Shown here piece after piece: positions 25,851-37,300 of a DNA stretch of 64,000 nucleotides. The notes under the pieces are model-generated. The model made no database searches. It saw only the letters and a program-made list of their open reading frames with translations, and was not told the DNA's origin. Every line of letters starts with the position of its first letter. Within the stretch, counting starts at the first letter, position 1. The translations under genes were made by a program, and so were the position numbers. This DNA is from Mugil cephalus (taxonomy: Eukaryota > Chordata > Actinopteri > Mugiliformes > Mugilidae), in the NCBI RefSeq assembly GCF_022458985.1, contig NC_061772.1:25851501-25915500 (forward strand). The letters run 5' to 3'.

Positions 25851-28800
25851 TTATGTCACGCTGCGTTTACTTCCTGTCACGATTGGCCGAGCGAACTCCA
25901 CAAAGTCGTCGATGAGGACAGGCCAGGCCCCTGAAGACAGACGAGAGACGAGAGACGAGACAGAGGGAAAAGAGAGGGCTTTATCAGTTACATCCAACAG
26001 GGTTCAGTCTTCTTACCTTGAGGCAGAGCTGGATTCTCGTGAGATCACAAGATCACACAACAATCTTATATTGTCGGGCTTGAAGCTACGGGACTGTGAC
26101 TGAAACACAGCGGTGTGAACCAATGTGTGGTGCAACGAGTATTAGATTTTCTTCACGAAAGACGCCAAGAAACATGCATTTGACTGATGGTACGCACATG
26201 ATGTCACAGCTAGCTGAAATCTCCATGGTTACGACCAATGAGAGACAAAACGTGACATTTGAACGTGGAGATTAGCAGCATTAGTTTGAATCATAGGCTT
26301 TAATAGCATCTATATTGTAAAATTAATTAAAAAAAGAAAAGGTGAAGAGCTGTTGTGGGATTGACTGAACCAACAGATTTGAAAAGCAGTCAGAGATATA
26401 TTTTTATATATCTGCCAAAGAAAAGAATAGTAAATCGATGCATTATGAAGAAACAGCTGGAATCCAGACACTGAAACCTGGTGTTGTGGTTCACATTTAG
26501 TGTCAGGTTATATTAATTTATGCCGTATTTTCTAATGAAGTCATATCTTAAGTTACTTATCAAGTTACCTTCGTGGAGGGCTGTCAGTTAAGTTTATGGA
26601 TGTTGTTGTTTTGCTGTAGTTATGGCCGACAGTAACTATGTCAGTTCCAACAATAAATGACAATAAAACAATAAAAGGAATATTTATGATCACTTCTCGT
26701 CAGTATTTTATCGCTAACCTTACTCCTCAGTAAAACTCTTAGCATCTTTTATTTAGCTACATTTATCATAACTTAAACTAACTGAAACTGAGGCTAATAC
26801 ACTTTTCCAAATCCACACTAACTCATATGGATCATTGCTGAGTCCAGTTGTCTTTAATTTGATCTGATAATCCACATTTTTCCAAGTATTTCTGTATTTA
26901 CTAATGGATTTCACCATGTTTTTGCCACTCAGGGGGCGTGGCCCCCAGCGGCAGTGACGTCAGCGCATACCATCTATACTGAGACTGTGTTGCGTGTCCT
27001 CTTCAGCGCTCTCCTCCTGTGTCATAGGGTTTGTTTATATGATTGCTTGATGGTATTCCTACCTTGTCTGTGCAGTTTTCAAGAACCACTCCCCAGATGT
27101 TTTTGTCTAACAAAACCATCAGGTTCTACATATGATTTAACTCCCCAGCAAAGTTCACCTAGAAGTTAGAGCCTATGTTGTCTGAGAGGCCGACGATCTT
27201 TCTTGTGTTGATGTTAAATGCTGTGGACGGACTAAAGAAATCGGACGAGATTGAAAATATTTATATTTTTAAAAGTGAAGGGAGGCATGTTTCCTCAACG
27301 CTCATGGACGTTACACCCTTGTTTATAGGAAAATGTGATTCAGGGCGTATTCACACCAGGAAAGTCCGATAGTTCACTTGTTTTGATTTTAAAAAAATAA
27401 ATAAATAAATAAATTGGATTCACGCTGCATTTTTGGACAACTGGGCCAACATTGTAAACAAATCCACGTGTGTCCCGTAGCTGCTCAGTCAGCTGATATA
27501 TGCTCTCCTCTGACTATATATCGAGGAGGCAGCGCGTCATTCTGAAACGAATGAATGAATGAATAGATGAATGAATAAATGAATGAAACAACCAATGACC
27601 GACCGATCACAACATTTTTTGTAACTTTTTTGTTCCTGGTATACCAGTTAGCAATTTAATCACACATTTTAGTTTTTTTCTTGTTTTTGCAGACGACACT
27701 GTTGCTTATTTTTCCTTTGGACACCTGCGGCGAATGGATTATATCAAGTTCGTTTAACTTCACGACATTGGCGGCCTTGAAGTTAAACAAACTTAATATA
27801 ATTTAAATATTAAACATTTAAGAGTGGGTTGAATGGAATGGAAATTTAAGTTTTTTCCTTAGATTTGGAGTTATTCTGAATGTACATGATGTAAAAAAGG
27901 ACATTATTTCTGTTCATTAAATGCGGGATGCCCTACACGTGTCGGGTTTTTGTGTGTTGTATTGGTGGTTTCAAAGGCGGTGTCAGTTTTTCCATAAGAT
28001 ATTAATGACATTAAAAGGTACTGTTGTCCTGAAAAGTTCCCCCTTGTGTGTACGGTGATTTGTTACAAACAGAAGCCCCGTCTAATCCAAAAAGGCGCTC
28101 AGATGTTGCATTTGGTTCAGAAAAGGTTCGGATTACATTCACAGGACAAACAAAGCGGAGCAGGGTTCGTTACGGACTCCGGTGGGGACGAAACAAGTGA
28201 ACTGAGTCCCAGCTGCAGAGGTGGTCTCGGTCCACTTGTTTGGTCCGCACCAGTCCGTTGATTTGTATTCAAACCTACCCAAAAGGTCCGACCGCACCAG
28301 AGAAAAGGTCCGTTACAAGCGGACTAAACGAGCCTGGTGTAAATACGACCTCAATGTTGCAGTTTGTGTGGGATGAGGTTAAAACCAACCCACTGGGAGC
28401 ACAACTCGCGTCACCTTCATGAGCTCACCTTCCTCGTCGTAGTTTGACATGTCGTCTGCAATCATGTTGCCGAAGTCGAGAAGAAGGTTCCATGTGTCCT
28501 TGGGAATCGAGCGCTTGTGGTGCTCCTGAACGCAGCACAGAGGAAGAAAAGAACAGTCTTTAATAAACAGGAGCAACGTGAAATCTGTTGTAATTTGTAG
28601 ATAGATGGATAGATCTCTCAAGAGATCACAGAAATCTATTCATGCACTCATGCAAATACACAAGAACGTACGGGGAGAAAAGGAAACTTCAGACTCACCA
28701 GCAGGAAACGGTTCCAGAGATCTAAGAACTTGAAGCGACCTGTGAGAACTAGGTTCCAGTAAGCCACAGCCATCTCTAGGTCTAGGAACAAGACCACATG

Positions 28801-31040
28801 ACCATTTTCAGTATGGGATATTTAATTTTTTTTTTTTTGGATGATTTTGATTAGAAATCCAGTTTTTAAAACTTGCATTTTGGGATGACAATCTGTTCTG
28901 CGTACCTAAACCTTTCTGGCCTGGGTTCTTGGCAAAATTGAAGGTAAACTGGTAGAAGTCCTTGAACTTTCCCGTGTCTTTCAGCTCTTGCTCTAGTCTG
29001 GGAAGGATCGCCTTGAGTTTCTCGGGACTGTCGCAGCTAGAGAGAACACAAAAGTACGACGTTTTAAATCCTTGTAAGGCTCGACACCGACTGCCATGAT
29101 AAATGTCGTGTTCTCACCCGAGCTCGGCCATGCCGTCCAGGAACTCTTTCCTGCTGAACTCGCACTGCGTGGCGGCTCTGAACTTCCACGCCACCACGAG
29201 GATGCTCATGCTCGCCGGGTCCAGGGTCAGGTCATCGCAGAACTGCTGGATCCCGTCTATACCGATCTTATTATCATCCTGGGGGTCTGCGGAGACGGAT
29301 GAAGTTGAGTAAGCATGACAACAGTCAAACGAAAAGAGGACGACGCTCGCCCGACACTCGCCTTTGTATCTGTTGTAGAGCTGCTCCAGCTTCCTGCGGT
29401 CCACGGAGGTTTTCATGGATTCTTTGTAGTAGAGGTCTGGGTTCTGGAAGTAGTTGTCCGTGGCAACTTCTAGTTTCCAGTCATTCTGCGTCAGGCAGTA
29501 CACGGCTGTCCTCTCCCCGGCCTGCGTGAAGGACATGAACTGCCGAACCTTGTCCTTCTGCGACGACTTCAACTTGTGCTGTGAAGCGGCAACGCACGCG
29601 TCAATTAAAACACACAAACTAATCAAAACAACAATAAGTAGGGCTGGGGAAAAAGATCGATATCGCAATGTATCGCGATACGATATCGATTTTGAATGTC
29701 TTAATATGATTTTAAAAGGAAAAGTCACGTTTTGGGTTGATCGTGAACGAGCATGGTGTTGGCGGCAGCAAAACTTCAAACGGCATCAAAATTTAAAGCT
29801 GATACTTGGATGCACTTTCAAATGGTAGAAGAAACCAATAAGCTGCTGGACAAAGAGTTTGCAGCTTGAAAACTGTGTTTTGACATTTAAAAAGAAAGAA
29901 ACGTGCCACTTTTTGCAACGAATTAGTATTCTCATCTGATTTGCATACAACTTGTATTTTAAGCAGCATTTAAAACATATGCAAATATATAAATAATATC
30001 ACAATAATATATGGTATCATAATACAATCTTATGGTGAAGTCTTTGCCAATACCCACAACTAATAACAAGACAGAGTTTGGACTCAGGTCCTTTTGAAAG
30101 ACAGTAACACCACTAGTCTAGAGAAGTGAATCGCCATGTTTCTGTGACAGTCTGGTCAGGTGCCCACTTTTCCAGGTGTTGTTAACGCAGCTTTGAATAA
30201 ATGTGACGCAAACGAGTGCATGTGGAGTTCAAGAGCGCACGTAAACAAAAGTTTTAGTCAAATATGTGATTTGCATTCAAACCTGGAGAGAGAGTTGCTG
30301 TAGCTACACGTTATGATCCAAGTTTTCGTTCTAGGGGCGATGAATGGTCGGGTGTGCATGTCATTAAAAAAAAAAAAAAAAGTAAAAGACGTGCAACAAC
30401 CTCTGTGGGCAGCTCAAGTGCACAGCAAAGGATGCACCGCCACGAGGTCCCGTTACTTTTACAAAAAACACACAAAAACAAAATCGTCCTCTTATTTTAA
30501 CGCACAGTAGACGAATTACCGAGGAGGCTGCAAAAAAAAAAAAATTGCACGTCCTTTGCACAACTGCAGACCTGACCCACCCGATGATCAAAAAGCAAAT
30601 TCACCGTGACAGGCCAAGTGCTCGGCGACCCAGTTTTTCCTGGTCAGGGAGGGAAGGAGAAGGAAAGGAAGGAGGGGAAGGAGAAGGGAGGGAAGGGGAG
30701 GAGGGGGGCGTTTGATCCTGCAGGCTCTCCTGACCCAGGGCAGCAGCAGCAGCAGCAGCAGCACAGGCGAGCTACCAAAAAGGGAAAGGTACGTGGTGCA
30801 AGTGCGTGTCTCAAAATACCATCAACTGACCTTCCATTTCCCCTCATATTCCCGACACACACACACATACACACACATACACACACCACCCTGACAATGC
30901 GACACTTGGCCGAGGACACCCCGGCCCTGAATATCGCGGTGCCCCTTTAACCTTAATGACAACCGCTATCAAGTTGTTAACCCTGTTAAACGGCGTTAAA
31001 CAACTCCCTCCGGTTCCTCAATTTTAATCGTACCTACCAT
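25851..31040 (-). CDS. dcun1d2: dcun1d2, DCN1-like protein 2 (cullin neddylation E3 co-factor)
   Basis: Promotes transfer of NEDD8 from UBC12 to cullins. Seven coding exons: 31038-31040 (the ATG alone), 29362-29578, 29118-29286, 28906-29036, 28699-28781, 28429-28525 and 25851-25930. Phases join throughout to 259 residues, the same length as human DCUN1D2. The N-terminal UBA-like helices ([20 protein letters not shown]) are followed by the PONY/DCN1 domain with [56 protein letters not shown] and the C-terminal [19 protein letters not shown]. The second residue His, rather than Asn, separates it from DCUN1D1. Exon 1 ends directly after ATG with donor GTAGGT, and an NRF1-like site lies about 50 bp upstream. 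The intron at 29287-29361 has a GC donor and no in-frame stop. It is back-to-back with tmco3. Confidence 0.95.
26219..26849 (+). repeat. 0.6-kb dispersed repeat, copy A (dcun1d2 intron 6)
   Basis: Reads collinearly with the opposite strand of 63341-63898. Shared blocks include CTCCATGGTTACG, GGAGATTAGCAG, CAACAGATTTGAAAAGCAGTC, CCTGGTGTTGTGGTTCACAT and CATCTTTTATTTAGCTACAT. Identity by eye is roughly 85 percent. No ORF. The family is not recognised. Confidence 0.75.
27342..28352. mobile_element. 1-kb MITE in dcun1d2 intron 6
   Basis: The left end is AGGGCGTATTCACACCAGG and the right end, read on the other strand, is AGGTCGTATTTACACCAGG. Internal copies of GGTCCGnnCC motifs flank the ends. 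No transposase. Resembles hAT-type fish MITEs, but the family assignment is inference. Confidence 0.6.
27390..27414. repeat. (AAAT)n short tandem repeat
   Basis: AAATAAATAAATAAATAAAT just inside the MITE. A second degenerate tetranucleotide array, (AATG)n, lies at 27548-27590. Confidence 0.8.
29640..30060. mobile_element. MITE-like repeat in dcun1d2 intron 1
   Basis: Starts AGGGCTGGGGAAAAAGATCG followed by TATCGCAATGTATCGCGATA, the hallmark start of a repeat common in vertebrate genomes. The far end is poorly defined. Confidence is limited because no clear second terminal repeat was seen. Confidence 0.4.
30647..30708. repeat. purine-rich GGAAGGAGAAGG tract
   Basis: About 60 nt nearly pure A/G in dcun1d2 intron 1. 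Confidence 0.8.
30741..30762. repeat. (CAG)n microsatellite
   Basis: Seven CAG units in dcun1d2 intron 1; on the gene strand they read CTG. Confidence 0.92.
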
Positions 31041-31088
31041 TTTATCACCCGCTGTTTTGGCCAAGTTGATATTCAATTTATCCCAATG

Positions 31089-31099
31089 TGCGCATGCGC
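31089..31099 (+). promoter_or_regulatory. NRF1-type promoter element upstream of dcun1d2
   Basis: TGCGCATGCGC is a full palindromic NRF1 site, 49 bp upstream of the dcun1d2 ATG in a CpG-richer stretch. This is typical of TATA-less housekeeping promoters. Confidence 0.65.
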
Positions 31100-31536
31100 G
31101 ACACGAACTGCGCTACTGTACGGCGAGGGGGCTCATGGGAAAGCGAGTTCAGTAGCACTGCACTGCAACAGGGCCTGCCGTTAGCTTTCTGTGTTAGCCG
31201 AGCCAAACACATGGCAAAACACTTACTTTATTGTTAAGTAACACACACCCCACTGTCATGTGTTCAAAGTTAAGTGTCTCAATATTTCTGATAAAATCCT
31301 AAAACGTAGTGTTACAACACCGTAAACACAGTTTAGAGTGAGAGCAGTCGATGAAAACTCGCTGTACTAGTTTAAAACGGGGTGTTGTTGTCGTTTACAA
31401 CAAAAACACATCAGGTTAAACAACTATTTAAACATTTTTAAATCAAATTAACCCCAAAGAAGGCACAGCAAATAAAAAACAACATTATTAAAACACTTGA
31501 CACTATCAAGCGGAAACTATCACGTCTAAAAAAAAA

Positions 31537-31549
31537 CTACAACTCCCAT
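31537..31549 (+). promoter_or_regulatory. ZNF143-like promoter motif
   Basis: ACTACAACTCCCA matches the core of the ZNF143/Staf promoter element. It lies between dcun1d2 and tmco3 and could mark the tmco3 promoter. Motif match only. Confidence 0.4.
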
Positions 31550-32653
31550 ATCAAATCTGATAAAGATGTTTCGGAAGTAATCTGGGCGATGGATCTTAAA
31601 AAAATATATATATTATTGTCCCGGTTATATCCAGTTGCAACGTTTGTTAAGTTTCAGCTTCGGGTTGTGTTTTGTTTTTTTTTTTAACTGGAGACAGTTT
31701 CCAGAACAGAGAAATAAATAAAGAAAGAGAGAGGAGTCGTAGCTGTCAACATTCATGACTTGGCTAATGTTAGCAGAGTTGTGCTAGTCTGGAGTGAGTG
31801 TTTACGGACTCAGCTGTGAGCCGGAGCAGCTCGGTGACAGCTCCCAGGAATTCAGAGACTAGTTCAGAGACTAGTTTCAGCTTTAGCAGACTAACGCAGA
31901 CTGAACTTTACACGCAGTTTAAGCCAAGTTTTCAGTAGGGATAAAGCAGGCAGGCAGCACGTCGGGCTTACCTGGACTGAGGCAGCGTGTCCGGCCTCCT
32001 GTAGCCTGCTGATAGCTCCGCTGCAGGTCGAGAGTAAACATGAAGTTGGTCGCCAAGTGAAAAAACGGTGAACGCCTGCACCGACGCTGGCTCCAGCTAT
32101 GTGGCAGGAGGAGGAGGGGTGTCTGTGGTGGTGTCGGTGCGGCACAACACCATGATTGTTCCCCTCTTCTTCTTCTCCTCCTCCTCCTCCTCTTCCTCCT
32201 TCTTCCTTCAGTCGTGGAGTCAAGAACCGGGACACTCATTTCTCAGGTAGTTGCTGTTTTCTTTTCCGTGAAAGGATTTAATAATAATAATGTACGTGTG
32301 TGTGTATGTATGTGTGTGTCCTAGCGATCACGTTTGTTTCCTGGTTCCTTCATGTAGGACTGGTGATGTAGTTATTGCATGTATAAGTCAAATATGTTCT
32401 CATCTGTTATAAAACAGCCTTTGTCTGTTTAGTAATTAGAGCGAGTCAGTGATCAGTGGTGGAAAATACTGCTAAATAATCACTGTTTTACTGTAATGCT
32501 TCCAATCTATTATATTTTGCAGAATCTGTGTGCATTTATTGCATTAAGCTTGCTACTAGCAGTACTAGCAGTTTTACCAGAGTAAAAGTTGTCAATGCAG
32601 GATTTTTACTTTTAAAATAACAAAAAAAATACATGTATTTAATTTGAGTATTG

Positions 32654-32654
32654 C

Positions 32655-32708
<54 letters not shown>
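32654..32708. repeat. (ATCT)n microsatellite
   Basis: About 13 uninterrupted TATC units. Confidence 0.96.
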
Positions 32709-33701
32709 GAGGGGTTCATATACACTTACTTCTCCTGCACTAAATCATAGCTTCATGAAGTTTGTGATATTAAATATTAGTTTAAAACAACAACGAGAGC
32801 TGTTGATTCAACTGTGTTTTCAGTATTAGAGGCTGCGGTTTATAGTACTAGTGACCTGTGTTATTTACTTATTATTTTGACTACCCCATTTTAGTCAGTC
32901 AGGCTTTTTAACTTCTTTTTTAATTTCAAAATACACAGTGTGTCCATACAGTTTGATTACAAGCTCTCTGTTAAGCCAAACATAATAACAGATTTAGTGC
33001 AGTGTCCATTTTTCAAAGTTTAGGACTAAGTTTAGGACGTCTTTAAATGTCCCTGTGTTTGTGTTGTTGCGTAGAACAGTGGTGCTACTGGTTTTTTTAG
33101 TGACAGCAGCAGAGCGGCCGTGTCCGTGTCAGACGCAGGAGAAGTCTGAAAGGCAAACAACACTCGGCTTGACTCATCCTCACGACTGTGCGGATCAGCT
33201 TGGCCGCGAGCCGGTCGTCTGTATTCTTAGTTAAAAAGGTTCATTGTAATAGTGAACTGGGATCATGTTCCTGAGTTTTGTGTGAAGAGAAATGTCACAG
33301 CGGGAGCGTCTGCAGCAATCAGGGCTGGAATTTATACACCTGACATGCTCGGTGTAGTCACGGCCCTATTAGGACACATTAGAAACCCCTTCGAGTGTGA
33401 CCGCACCCTCCCTAAAGATTAACCAGCCCGTTAAGATTGTAAGAAAACAATATGAAAGATATGAAAGAGATTGTGTGTATGACATGAAGTCTCGTGCAGT
33501 AGTTTCTGCCACATCCTGTGCTTTGAGTGGCAGCTTCTCTATCTTTATTATTTTTGTTCTGTCAGCAAATCTGAGAAGTCGACCAAAACTAACTATTTCT
33601 AATCCAGTCTCTCAGAACCAGTTGCTTTGCTTGTCTGAAGCAGAGGACGGAGCTCATTGATTAAAGTCAAGATGTAGATCTTAAAAAAATCAAGTCACAA
33701 A

Positions 33702-33920
33702 TGCGCTGATCAGCCACAACATTAAAACCACTGACAGGAGAAGTAAATGACATTTAAACTAATTTAATGTTCTGCAGGGAAACTTGTGGACCTGACATTC
33801 ATTCGTGTGGATGTTACTTAGACATGTGCCACCCACCTAGACCAGACCAGACCAGACACCCCCCCACCCTAGATTAATGACAGCAGCCATCCCCACCAGG
33901 ATGCAGCCTGACACAGGCTC
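33702..33920 (+). mobile_element. DNA-transposon-derived repeat, plus orientation
   Basis: Starts with the common fish terminus GATCAGCCACAACATTAAAA and contains GTTACTTAGACATGTGCCAC and CCACCTAGACCAGACC. It is collinear with the opposite strand of 43185-43403. Confidence 0.6.
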
Positions 33921-34255
33921 TATATACAGCACACGTGTGGTGCAATTACAGTAAAGCAAAAATGATGCTTTTAGGATATTGGTTAAACTCCCAAGGTGAA
34001 CAAGTGCAAGGGAATTGTTTGTATGCAGTGGAGGAATTTTATGTTTAAAATGTACATGTTAATAATTAACAAAGTTATCCAGGTCTTGGTTGAGCCTAGA
34101 CTGAGATACTCTTACTGTTTCTGGAAGCATTGGAGTAAATATTTGTTTGTGTTTCTCTGTCTGAGTTTATCTGGACCATGCTGTTCTGATTTAAAATTAA
34201 GTTTAAACATACATCCTAACCTAACGCTCTTTTCCTTTTTTACTACTTGCAGCTA

Positions 34256-34288
34256 ATGAACTCTTCATCAAACCCCACACCCTGGTGA
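34256..34288 (+). promoter_or_regulatory. upstream ORF in the tmco3 leader
   Basis: ATG at 34256, three bases into the acceptor exon, opens a 10-codon ORF ([10 protein letters not shown]) ending in TGA at 34288, 22 nt before the main ATG at 34311. Confidence 0.6.
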
Positions 34289-34310
34289 AGGCAGAGAAGC
34301 AGCAGTTTGG

Positions 34311-37300
34311 ATGCAGGTTGTGTGTTGTCTGCTGTGCCTTGGCCTGGCGCAGGCGCTCGCCGTGCTGCACAGAGACCAGGTGGCCCAGCATGCCATCAAG
34401 CTGTATCGGACCAAGGGGGCCACACACGGCAACGGCTGGGTGGCTGGAAGCTGCAAGCGGCTGGTGGGTCTCCTGCGCCAGAAGAACGTGGTGGTCAAGA
34501 AGCTGGCGGCTGCTGCTAATGCCGTTAGAAGAGACAAAAGCCTCTCGGAGCCTGAGAAACACTTCCAGGTAAAAACCGGTGGAACAAAAGGGAACATTTA
34601 ATGGGACTAGATACATCCTATTTGGTGCAACAACAATACATGTTTATATTTCATTGTAGTTCAGTTCTCACACACACACGAGAAGATGACCTGGTTAGAT
34701 TAGCGCTGCGACACACAATGACTTTCATTATGTGTGAATGAGTCAGTCCAGGGAACATTTACAGCCCAATGTGACGATGTAAAGGGTATATAAATATAAA
34801 TATAAAGATATAAAGATATAAAGTATCGTTTTAGTTAGTTATTTGACACTATAGAAACAGGATGTGACACGATGGAGACACCAGTTGCCATGTCAAGTGC
34901 TCCGTGAAGTGGCCCTAAAGGACTGTGACAGTTGTAAAAACTATTTTAAAATACGTACAGTGTATATAATCCAACATTTCCTTGTATCTGTGGAAGGTAG
35001 CGCAGAGCGTAGCATTAACTAAACGAAACCTGAGTGAGTCTATGGGCTGGATCAGTAACATAACAGAACAATAACCTATAAACTCCAAGTATTTGTTTTA
35101 GTGCAAAGACGTACATGATGAAAATGTTTACATACAATGAACTATCCATTAACAAAGTAATTCATGACAACAACCTGACATTTTTTAAGAAAAATAAGCG
35201 CAATTTCAGTCCGTTGCTGTTTCTTGTTGTAATTCCCATGGACAAATTAGAAATAGGTGCAGATTTTTATTGAAAAATTGCAACTAATGTCTTCTGGGTT
35301 ATTTTCAAACTTTGCAAATTCCCTCCACGGGCCAGATTGGACCATATGTTTGACACCTTCTTGCACTACAAGTGGATTATGTTTCTTAAAGTAGTGTCTC
35401 TTGTTACCTGACTGAGTGTCGTCTGTCTGTTTGCATTAAGGTTCACACTCTGGAGGTTTTCCAAAAGGAGCTGAACGAGAGCGAGCACCTGGTGTTCCAG
35501 GCGCTGCACAGCCTGCAGAGGGCGCTACAGGGAGACTACAGGGACGTGGTAAACATGAAGGAGAGCAGCAGGCAGAGGCTGGAGGCCCTCAGAGAGGCAG
35601 CCATCAAGGTGAGTGGTGTGTTTAACCGGTCTGGGTGAACTCTGGGTGGTGTTTCCGATTTAAATATCGTGCAGTATGTAGAGTTCTCTGTGGAGATCTA
35701 CAGTTTTCTATGTTTTAGAAGTAGCTATGAAATAAAAGAAACTATTCTATACTATTCATAGCAGACTAATCTTAACACTTGTGTACATGATGCACACATA
35801 ATAAAACATAAAAATAAAAAATAAAAATGTGGATTCCTTCATTTTTTTCAGTTTGCATAAAATGCAAGACTCGTATCACTTCTCTAATTACAAACTAATT
35901 AAAATATGAGCAAAATCTGTACATTTTTAGATATTTGCCCTCTTATATCCATTAAATTAAGCGTAAAACATGTTATATATCAGGCTGCATGTACTATGAG
36001 TGTTTTTACTGCACGCTGCCTCATGCTTCTTAATAACACGTTGGGTTCTGTTGTCCCACTTCAGGAAGAACAGGAATACGTGGAGCTGGTGGCCGCTGAG
36101 AAACACCAGCAGGAAGCAGCGAAGAGCGCTCTGGCCCAGAACAAGACCCTGTCCATGCTGGACGAGATCCTGGAGGACGTGAGGAAGGCGGCCGACCGAC
36201 TGGAGGAGGAGATCGAGGAGCACGCGTTCGACAACAACAAACAGGTCGGCGCTTTTCACAGAGACACTGCGGTGTGATACGCGTCGATGGAATCGCTCTC
36301 AGATTAAATTTTTATCTAGCAGTAATATTTATTGAGAGTGTAAAAGTGTCTCAGCGAGGCATTTTATATCTTCAGTTCTACGTCCTCGTCTGTAACTTTC
36401 CACAAAGTAAGTAAAGAGCTCATTGGCCACTGCCCTCACGTGCTCTCTAGCTAGCGAATCGCTGCTAAGACGGCGGAGTAATTAAAAAACTGGCTGCCTT
36501 TGTGGAGTAAAACATGCACGGTGTATTTTTGACAACGTGAAATGAGCATCCTTCCTGTGTGTGTTGTTGTGCGTCTGACTCTACACACACCTCTTATAAG
36601 TCTATCAATAAGCCCACTAGTTAACTGCACACAACGTGCTGAGGGGAAACGTTTGTCAGGCTTCTGTTTCTTTCTGTACATTTCTTTTGTCATGGAAAAG
36701 TGCATCAGAGAGATCGGAAGTCGCAGGGTTTTTTCTGTGTTTCTAGAGGCAGTGAGGCATAGGCCATGTTATTTCTCTAAATCTATGCAATGTTCATGCA
36801 TATTCACATATTTTGGACTATTACAGAGTAAAGATAAAAACAACAATAATTTGGGGGATTTGAATTGTGATGGTCTCAACCTCTCGTTAAAGTCAGTACT
36901 TGTTAACAACATTTGTGTATATATACACACAAATTAAATATAATATGCATCAATATACACTCACCAGCCACTTTATTAGGTACACCTTGCTAGTAAAAGG
37001 TTGAAGCCTCCTTTTTCCTTCAGAGCTGCCTTAATTCTTCATGGCAAACTCTCGACAAGGTGTTGGAAATATTCCTCAGAGATTTTGGTCCATATTGACA
37101 TGATGGCATCACACAGTTTCTGCAGGTTTGTCGGCTGAACATGTATGACGTCAATCTCCTGTTCCACCACATCACAAAGGTGAAATATTGGATTGAGGCC
37201 ATTCGAGTACAGTGAATTCATTGTCATGTTCAAGAAACCATGTTTGAGATGATATGAGCTTTGTGACATGGTGCATTATCCTGCTGGAAGCTACACTGTG

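Larger units (their letters stand above)
31041..34252. other. dcun1d2-tmco3 divergent promoter region and tmco3 5' non-coding part
   Basis: Contains the NRF1 and ZNF143-like motifs and a CpG-richer block at 31900-32240 with CTT/CTC runs. One possible donor (TTCTCAG|GTAGTT) at about 32246 might end a non-coding first tmco3 exon. The rest is intron-like DNA with an ATCT array and a transposon copy at 33702. Minus- and plus-strand ORFs at 31891-32250 are low-complexity (RRRRR/SSSSS) and were not accepted as genes. Confidence 0.4.

Noticed and set aside
29114-29779. A continuous 221-codon minus-strand frame
   Set aside because: It is two dcun1d2 exons plus an in-frame short intron and, upstream of 29578, the end of intron 1; not one exon.
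31891-32250. Arg/Glu- and Ser-rich ORFs on both strands
   Set aside because: CTC/CTT low-complexity translation upstream of tmco3; at most 5' UTR.
34285-34616. ORFs overlapping the first tmco3 coding exon in other frames and on the minus strand
   Set aside because: Shadows; the frame from 34311 has the signal peptide and continues in phase through 13 exons.
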